From: Pachyseris speciosa
Taxonomy: Eukaryota > Cnidaria > Anthozoa > Scleractinia > Pachyseridae
Direction of reading: 5' to 3'
DNA length: 64,000 nt
NCBI GenBank assembly: GCA_016490735.1
Contig: JAEMWC010001233.1
Span: 58,501 to 122,500, forward strand
Positions 36,001-45,371 of this stretch are shown here, in pieces. Every line of letters starts with the position of its first letter. Position 1 is the first letter of the stretch. The translations under genes and the position numbers were made by a program. A model generated the notes under the pieces. It saw only the letters and a list, made by a program, of their open reading frames with translations. It searched no databases and was not told the DNA's origin.

Positions 36001-39000
36001 TAAATCAACTTCTGTTTACCTGAGTATAAACACGTGCGTTTGGCAACACGACTCTACACACTCACCCCCAAAAGCGGCCCTCCATCTGGCTTTATCGTGG
36101 CAGTCCACTGTGATCTTTGTGAGGGATTCGAGGGAAAGTTGAAAAACGACATATTATCGGCACTTTCGTCGTTATTACAGTTTATTATACAGCCATGATT
36201 GTGGGTCATGATTTGCTTGTATCTCCACTCAAAACATTGCAACGTAACTCTCCCCCAAGAACTTTATGCCCGTCCAACCTCGCTTTGATACGGTGCACCT
36301 CACAATCCAAGATGGCGGTGCGTGGTAAGGGAGTATGGCGTGATTATTTCATTCCTAGCCGAGCAAAAGTTGTTTGAATTGGACAGATTACTCGAGAAGT
36401 CGCAAAAAAGTTAACGGTCCGTTTAAAGAACTGCAAGAATCCAAACGATTTCACAATATCATTATTTTGGGATTAGGAGAAAGCAGCGACAAATTAAAAA
36501 TGCTTTCTGTTATCACACCTTCCTTGTCTTCCCAAATCAAGATGTTTGTGATTTTTCGCTTAGAACCATTGTTGGTGTTGATTGAGTATGTCCCGTATGG
36601 TGACTTATTGGGTTACCTGAGGAAGAGCCGTGGATTGGATGACACTTATTACAAAGACTCGGATATCAAACCACAAACCAGTCTGACGTCACAGCAGCTC
36701 ATGAAGTTTGCTTGGCAAATCGCTGATGGAATGAGTTACCTGTCATCGAGATCTGTAAGTAATGTGTGAGAGAGAGAGGGAGGGAGGGGGAGGGGACGGG
36801 AGGGGGAGGAAGAGGAAGGGGAGGGGAGGGGTGTAACGACGTTTTTCCTTAGGTTCGGGAACCTCCAGGTCTTTTAAGCTGAGAAAATGCATTTTTTCGT
36901 AGATCATCCATCGAGACCTTGCTGCACGTAATGTGTTGGTTGGGGAAGGAGAAACATGCAAAGTGACGGACTTTGGAATGGCCAGGGACGTAAAGCAGGA
37001 GAATATTTACGAAAGGAAGACAACGGTATTTGAAGTCGATAATATTGCATGGAGAGAATAATGATTATGATCACGATGGAGGTGGCTATGGTGGTGTTAA
37101 TAGTCACGATGGTTGCATTACAATATACCTGAAAGTCAACCCTTTATATTGTCGTCTGGATTTCAGGGTAACACAGGTTTAGTGTCGTTGGTTATCTTTT
37201 TTTTTTCCCGTGGTAGGGCCGTCTGCCTGTTAAGTGGACTGCATACGAGGCACTCTTGTATGGAACATATACTACTAAAAGTGATGTGTAAGTTCAAGCA
37301 CTTCGCGTATCTTTGCATGAATAAAAAAGTTTAACAAGTGATTGACTGCATAAAGAGGAGACTTTGCGTTGTTTTATCTTGCCCATCAGGCTATTGGCGT
37401 CCCCGTATCGTTGTGACCCCAACTCGAAATAGACCAGAGAAACAGTTGTAAGCAGTCTTGATGTCAGTACAAAAAGGCTTTCAGCAATAATTTTAGACCA
37501 CGTGTGATAAAACAAAACAGGTAGATCGAGTAGTACGAGTTACGACTTCTTCCGAGAGATTCACACAAGTCGCGTTCCCAGAACCCTTACGCTTCCTTAT
37601 TGCCCACCAGCATATAAGGAGATTGTAGAAAGAAGATTGATGGAACAAGTTATGAGCTAAAGTTTGCTAACTAGATTTGAAAAGTCGTACTTGGCTCACA
37701 TTTAAGTTCGTTCACGTACTGCAGTAGAAAGGTCCCTGTTTAGTTGTTCTCGCCATTTAATGTACCGAGATAGACTAAACCACTAGGTCAATTCTTATAA
37801 CAAAAAAGATTATCGCAAATTATAGCATGCAATGTCTTCTTTTATAGATGGAGCTATGGAGTTCTCCTTTACGAGATTTTCACCATAGGTAAGGTTCTTT
37901 TTTGGCCAGACATCCCTATAACAGTGTCAGTCCCCTTTTGAATACGCCTTCCTAGATTTCTAGAAATTAAGGACGGTGCCTCCTGTTGTTATTGCGCATA
38001 CACTCTACACAAAAAACCCGTAAACGAAAACGTTATTGTGGTGTGTTTTATGAAATTACACTGAATCACGGTAAAGCAAGTGAAGTGAAGTGGCAAATTA
38101 TATAAGCTAAAACTTACGCTTAATTAAAACATATCGCTGTATAAAGTGATTCAAAGGAATCGCTTAATAATAAAGTAATGTTCTAAACGTAACGGTTTAA
38201 TACACAACAAATCCTTTTCGGTTTATTCTTTTATTTTATTGCTGTTTTAACAATAATAAAAAGAAAATCAAATGAAGAATGATCCTCGCAGTTGTGAACG
38301 CAATTTATGCAATTACGAAAAGAAGCCTGAAAAAAATCTTGGACTGCAACGGGGTTTGAACCCGAGTTCAACCCTCGTTGAATCCTCTGTTCATGTATGA
38401 TTTATTTCATATATCATTCACAATAAAAAAGAAAGATGATTCATCGAACGTAAGATAATTTCAGATTAAGTTACATAACACGATATCTAACCTTCGTAAT
38501 TGACGAAAAGTTTGAGCTTAATTGCCATGAATAACGCCAAAAGACGGACTGTGAAAATCAGAAGCAAGGAATCATTGCGTCTGGCTCTCAAAGTGCGTAT
38601 TTTTATGTATTTCAAACTCCTTTTAGACAGATAATGCAACCACATAAACAACTGCTCAAGTAGTTGACAAAAGAACACAAGGTGATCTGATTTGTTTGCT
38701 GGTTCCAGAGCCCAAAAGTGCAAGTTAAACTGTAAAAAACTTTGAAAGTTACGCAAAATGCACATCTCAAAACGCCTTCGAAATTGGTATATCTTAGTAT
38801 GCCCAAGGAAAAGAAATGCAAATATTTAACTTACTAGAGAGGGGTAGTGCAAAAATTTTCTCGAGTCCCGAAAGCAGTGCCTTAAAGGTTGAAAATAGCC
38901 AATATGGCTTTAGAAACGCGTGGTAAACCCCACTTTTTTACCTTACAAAACGAAAGTGGCAAGTCTACTCAACACATGATAATTTTTTCATAGCTCGCAA

Positions 39001-42000
39001 AATATATCTAGACAGTATTTTTGCTCAATTAGAAGAGAGCAGTCAGGCCCAAAAATGGCTACCAATGCCATGATTTTGTAACAAATACCACATAAAGAGC
39101 AGTTTTATATCACCAACTGTTATGCATTACAAAGGTTTGATGTTGCCTTGGTGTATGTAAACGGAAATCTTAAGGAAATGTTCAGAGAAATATTTCTTCT
39201 TTTCTTTTTCTTTCTTTGTTTGTCTTTTTTTTCAGCTTTGGAGGTAATTACGTGGTTACCCCTAATTTTCTTTTCAATTTTCAATAACCATTACCAACAT
39301 CTACTTTTATGCAGTGATAATATGCGAAAAAATTTCTTCGTATTAGGTACCGTCCTTAACACGAATGAAAAGTACAGAAATTCATTCAAAGATAAAATAT
39401 TTCACGATGACTAAAATGATGGAAAAAAAAGGTTAAGGGCCCATTGAAGTATCTCGTTGCTAAGGTACACGGCTGCTAACCAAGTGCAATTTCACTTCCG
39501 GTCAGCCCAAATTTTTTCGCGCGCTTTCTTCGGCGTCGGCCGGTCGCTGGCTCGTTCAAGTCGCCGGTAACCTTTTTTTGCTTCGTTGCAACAAACACAA
39601 GATCGAAAACCTTTTGTTTACATTTTTATTAATTGATTTTCAGGGGCACTCAACGAGCCAAATCAACCAAAAGCTGTGGAAAGGCATTTTTAAGTACCTT
39701 ACGGTGTTTGAAGTCTGTTTTAAGTGATGTTTTTGTTAGCTAGAAAAATTTCATCTGTTCGGACTCCCTAGCTGAAGTTTTAATTGCCCGAAAATGTTAG
39801 GGAACAAAATCTTCCTTTGAGAAAATTCAAGCTGAAATGAACTTTCCACGAACTTTCTAGGGAATAATTTTCTTTCCGAAAATGTTAGCTGACGTTTTTA
39901 ACTGCCAAAAACAGCAATTATGACCTTTCCGAAAACCTCAGGGGCCATTATTTCCCCATTGCGAATCTTTTTGGCCGAGTGCACTCTTTAATCGACCCCG
40001 ATGCCCAAGGCGAACTACGCTCCACCGAAAAGATATCTACCGAAACTTGTCGTTGGGTGCCCCGGAATTTTCTGCTTTCCGTTTACAACATGTGAGTCGT
40101 ACCTTTATTTTTGAAACTTGAGTGTTCTGCTTGAAAATGTGATCCACGTACGGACGTAAACAGAAAGCCGCAGCGATGGTTGCATGTCGATGGGGAAATC
40201 TCGAAAAGGTGACAGTAAAAGATTTCCAGTGTCAGGGTGGAAATCGAAATCTCAAAGATGCGGAGACACAAACTGAAATTAGTACTGCGCTATCATCACC
40301 TGCAAACTTCAAAAGAAACTCTGTGTCCGCGGCCTTTTTGACCGCTCCGATCTTGCGATAAAACTGTGCGATCCTGTGAACCTGTGTCCGTGAACTGTCC
40401 TTCCGAACCTGAGAAATTCCATTGTTTAAATATAACACAAATAAACGAAGCTCTCCCAAGACAGCATGGAGCAAAAGACGGTGAGCATCCTTGAAAGCAG
40501 CTCTAGATCACAAGATTTTCATTCTTACATCAAAAATTAATGCTAACCACTTTAACCACTCGATAGAATGCCTGACTGATAATGGTGAGCTCGAAACTTG
40601 GGATGGACAACTTCTCCTTGCAACATCAGCCTCGCTTGAGAACCTAGTTAACAGTAATTTAAGTCATCTACAACACCGTGACTGTGAAAAAGAAAGTGAA
40701 TTCGAATTTTGTTCGATAAAACAAAACACAGATGTAACTGGCCACAATGCTTAGGCACCAGGCCGCTGAAAATTCGCTCGCCAGTTCCGGTGCCGCGAAA
40801 AAATTGACTTTTCTCCCCGAGAGATAATTGTAGTTGCTGGATTTTAAAACAATTCGAAAGAACATCATATTTTCTTGGAATTCAAGCATGGGTTTTGCGA
40901 CAAAATGAAAAACAAAAAAATTATGCTCAAAAGAGTGGTCAAAGAAGCACATTTTCCATTCTCATTTTTTTATCATAAGCCAAAACGCATGCTTAAATTT
41001 CTTCAAAACGACTTTTGTATTGTTACTGTACAGAAAATGAGGGTAAAAGGTTTAAGCCATTTAGTTAAAATGCATTTTTCTGTTTCTGGTCACGTGACAT
41101 TGGGCGTGGTCCGATGACGTCATGTACTGGCCCATATTTGCCCCCTATGGGCATTGTCCAAATTTGGTGCAATTGAAGCATACATGTGCAGAGTTATAGC
41201 AAATTGATTTTTCCCTAGCAACGGCATCAAAAGATACTTTAATGGGCCCTTAAAGTTGATAGGGTGATCATACAAGGTACAAAGGACCGAAATCTTTATG
41301 ACCTGAAACAAACTCAAATGTAATCGAATGCAATTGAAACGATAGAAACGATTGCAAATGATAGCTAACAGGATCGGAAAATGGGACTAGTCTTGTAATA
41401 TTCTGCTTATGTTCCTCATTAAAGATTTAGCGGATTTGACAGATACCTTCTTATTTTTCAGGCGGCTCTCCATATCCGCGGATGGAAGGCAGGAAAATTG
41501 TGAATTTGCTTCAACAGGGATACAGGATGCCAAAGCCAAATCACGTGGATGATAAATTGTAAGCGTAACTTCTAGTTGGTAGTTGCCCTTATTGCAGTTG
41601 TTTTATTCTTTTGGTATCAAAGAAGTCAACAAAGATCATGATTACTGACAATAATTTAATAATATATAGATTTAGCCAAGCCCAAAAGCGGAGCTCCACG
41701 ATTATTATTTTTTTACTGGTATTGAGCAATACCGCATGGCTTTCCTTGCGCCAATAATCTATGTTTAGAGCAGTCAACAGGAAATTACTGCGATTCAAAA
41801 ACCTCAAGACAGTAAATATTAAACATTAAAAGGAAACAACTCACGAAGTGTTTTACCGTTTAACCACCTCTCTCAACATATGAAATTTGTTCTTAAACAG
41901 CTTTCCATGTTTGATCAAGATCAAGCATTCTCATCCAACATTTCGCGTCACGAACAAATGTCTGATCGTTTAATTTAGCCACCCCAACCAACAAAACTTG

Positions 42001-45000
42001 CAAAGCCGGCAAAAAGCAACCAAATGAACCACATAAAGCCAAAATTTCAGCAATAATACGGCAAAAATCGTTTTGTGGACTCACTCTGTGTAGTGTTTGG
42101 TCAAACATTGTTTGTGCGTTTAGCCACCCAACGTTATGTTTGACTGCTGGATAAAATGTGTGATTGTTTAGCCGTGGCTTTAATCCTTAATGTTACTAGG
42201 ACTCATTGCGATTACGTGTAATAAGATAAGGGCCAAAGTTTCTTAACGCTGTTGAGGCACCGAGGTCGAAAAACAGTCAGCCAAGCACAGTAAAAATACT
42301 CGTTCGCTTTCACTCCAAACAACGCACCAAAACAAACAAACAATTCAACTACTTCTTTGCGTCCAAAACGAGTACAGATGATTGTTAACGTTATTTATAT
42401 CCAGTCGAGAAAAATACAAGTTTCATTCCTGAACAAAAGTAACAACAATTAAACCAAATGTTAAGTTTCAATTTGTTTAATTTACCTCACTGTCCTGAGT
42501 GTGTTGTAGAGGTGTCTACCACTTGAAAATACGTAAGCTTCAGCAAAGTAAAACAAGCATTCTCAAAAATAGCAAACGGTTTGTCCAAAAAAAGAGCTTC
42601 TTCCACAGAGTTTGAGCTACTCGTTTCTGCCGTAAATGCCGGTGAGCTGTAAAGTGACCTTTCTTGGTGAGATGCAAGATGTCGCGGTAAAGTGAAAGCC
42701 CTTGAAGCGTTGAATTATTTTGTTTTCAACCACACAATCGATCCAAGTTTGATGCTTTTCCTGAGAAAAATCTTTCGCTCTTTCTTTTATCACTTGAAAA
42801 TTCACCTTCCGGAGTATCTTTTGACAAGTTCTTGATTTCTATGCCTTTTACCGCGAAAGATTATAAAACTAGCTTCAAGTTAACCAATCCACACAACAGG
42901 GTGTTGTTCGGGATATCCTGGAAATTTCAAAGGTTACACCAATTGACAAAGGAGGAGAGGCTACAGATCTTACCAACTATCGCCCTATCTCAACTTTATC
43001 AACGTTCACTCAAGTATTTGAAAAACTTATACATAAGCAGCTTATCAATCCATCAAATCAATCAATCAATCAGTCAATCAATCTTTATTCCTCCTAAGAT
43101 AAAAAGACATACCTTAAGTTACATCAAAAGTTGGGAGTCTAAAAATACATGAAACATGCTGTATCCAAATAAAAGAAGGATAAAAATACCTACGACATAC
43201 TGTATACAAATAGTAGAAAGATCAAAGATTATATATAAAAATAAGCCTATTTACAAAAACATTCTTAAATCTTTCAGTCTTTATATCTGGGCGATGAGCA
43301 CTTTTGTTTCTGAGTTGATACTTTGTTTCTCTCTTCTCCGGAATGATGTTACTAAGGGGGCAATCGGGGTCCACTGAATGTGACTTGAAAAGCTTCTTAT
43401 CTGTTTTTCCTAAGAGTTCTCGAATGTCCACTCTCTTAGATGTGTATTTCCTTTTAAAGCAGCTATCCAGAAAGTTTTGTATGACCGTGAGATCTGAGTC
43501 TACAGCACCATAAACAGGCAGACCATAAATGAAATTCGGTCAATTACATTGAGAAGCAAAACTCCTCTTTCAATTTGAATTTGGCTTTAGAAAAGGACAT
43601 GCAACCGCTGAAGCTATAACCGATATCACAAATACGCTAAGAAAAGCCATTGACAATGACTATACACTTGTGGTGTCTTCCTAGCTTTTGATACTGTGAA
43701 CCGTATAATCTTGTTGACTATGTTACACACTTATCGAATAAGGGGATATCTCTGGACTGGTTTCAAAGTTATCTTTCAAATGGAAAACAGTTTGCAGAGT
43801 TGGATGGAGTTAAGTCCCCAAATCAAACAATATTATGTGGAATTCCACAAGGGAGCACCCTCGGACCTCTCCTATTCCTAAGTTACATTAATAATTTGCC
43901 AAATAGCTCAGAACAATTGAGTTTTAAAATCTTTGCAGACGATACTAATGTGTTTGCATCCGCAAGGGATCTTAAAAGACTTGAACACGTTATGAACTCT
44001 GACTGACTAGCCAAGGTGAAAAGATGGTGTGATATTAACAAGCTGTCTACAAACATGAGTAAAACAAACTTCATGATAGTTAAATCGGCAAGGAAAAAGG
44101 ATATCCCAGTCAGTCTTAACATAATAAATATATGAGAATGAATATATGAAAATCATATATTTGAACTGCGGATTAATGATTAAATATGTGAATGAACATC
44201 GCAGTTATGAACACTACTTAAGCAGTAGTGAAGATAAAGCTTGAAAAAAATTCAGGCTTGTACGGTGCAGCGCTCTACCGACTGAGCTAACAAGCCATCT
44301 GGGAGCTGGTCGCTTTGTTGGTTCGTAATATACCCATGAGTAATGAATATATGAGAATGAATATATGAAAATCATATATTTGAACTGCGGATAAATGATT
44401 AAATATGTGATTGATCATCGCAGTTATGGACACTACTTAAGCAGTAGTGAAAATAATAAATAGTGATGGATCTTCTTATTCATAAGAACGAAAGCAATGT
44501 ATAATGTATCTATGTGTTATGATTGACGAATCTTTAAGCTGGAAATATCACATTTCTTTTGTCTGTTCCCGTATATCTCGAAACACTGGAATAATATCGA
44601 AATTGAGGCATTACCTCTCAGTTAAGCAGCTTACACAAATTTATCATAATTTAATCTATCCTTATATTTCTTACGGCATATTAACTTGGGGAAGTGTGTA
44701 TAAAACACATATTAGTAAAATTCAAGTATTGTAAGATTAATATTTTTTACCACAGCATTTGGTAGTGAAACAGAGAACGTTAAACCTTTGCTGAATTTGC
44801 CTCTTAACAGTTAATAATATCTATCGTGTACAAGTCTCAAAATTTGTGCATTCATGGCATAAAGGCTCCCTGCCTGAACTATTCGACAACATGTTTCAAT
44901 ATGCTAGCAATACCCATCATTACAACACAATATTTATAAGCCGAGTGTACGAACTAACGTAGGTAAACAATCAATCTCTTTTATGGCTACGGACCTTTGG

Positions 45001-45321
45001 AAAGCCATCCCAATTCATTTAAAAAACTCAAGTTTGTTCACATTTCCTAAGAAAATTAAACGTTATCTACTCTCTGAACAACAAATAAAACAAAGTTTCG
45101 TTTTACTAATGAAGCAACATACTTCATGTAAATTAGTTCATTCTCCCTTGCATTCTACCTGCCACTTAGAACCTAAATTGTTCAGGGAGCTAACAAGAAA
45201 ACCTACTGGTTCATTTAGCTTCCTAGCTTGCCTATTGTTTTTATTTAGTTTAGATTAACATATTTTGTAAATTTTCTAGATTGCAATAAAAAAATGTACA
45301 CATTGACAAAAGCAAATAAAG

Positions 45322-45371
<50 letters not shown>

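Larger units (their letters stand above)
42885..45370 (+). mobile_element. Non-LTR retrotransposon in three pieces, with (ATT)n tail
   Basis: Plus-strand reverse transcriptase pieces continue one another across two insertions. Piece A (42885-43046): [20 protein letters not shown]. Piece B (43542-44124): [33 protein letters not shown] and the catalytic FADDTNVF. Piece C (44461-45290): [16 protein letters not shown] and [15 protein letters not shown]. Several frameshifts and stops show it is dead. The (ATT)n run at 45321-45369 marks its 3' end. It lies sense to the kinase gene in its penultimate large intron. Confidence 0.85.

Noticed and set aside
40083..41317. Genes inside the TTAA-flanked element
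   Set aside because: The frames are short, lie on both strands and lack a DDE/D transposase signature, so they are not listed as genes.
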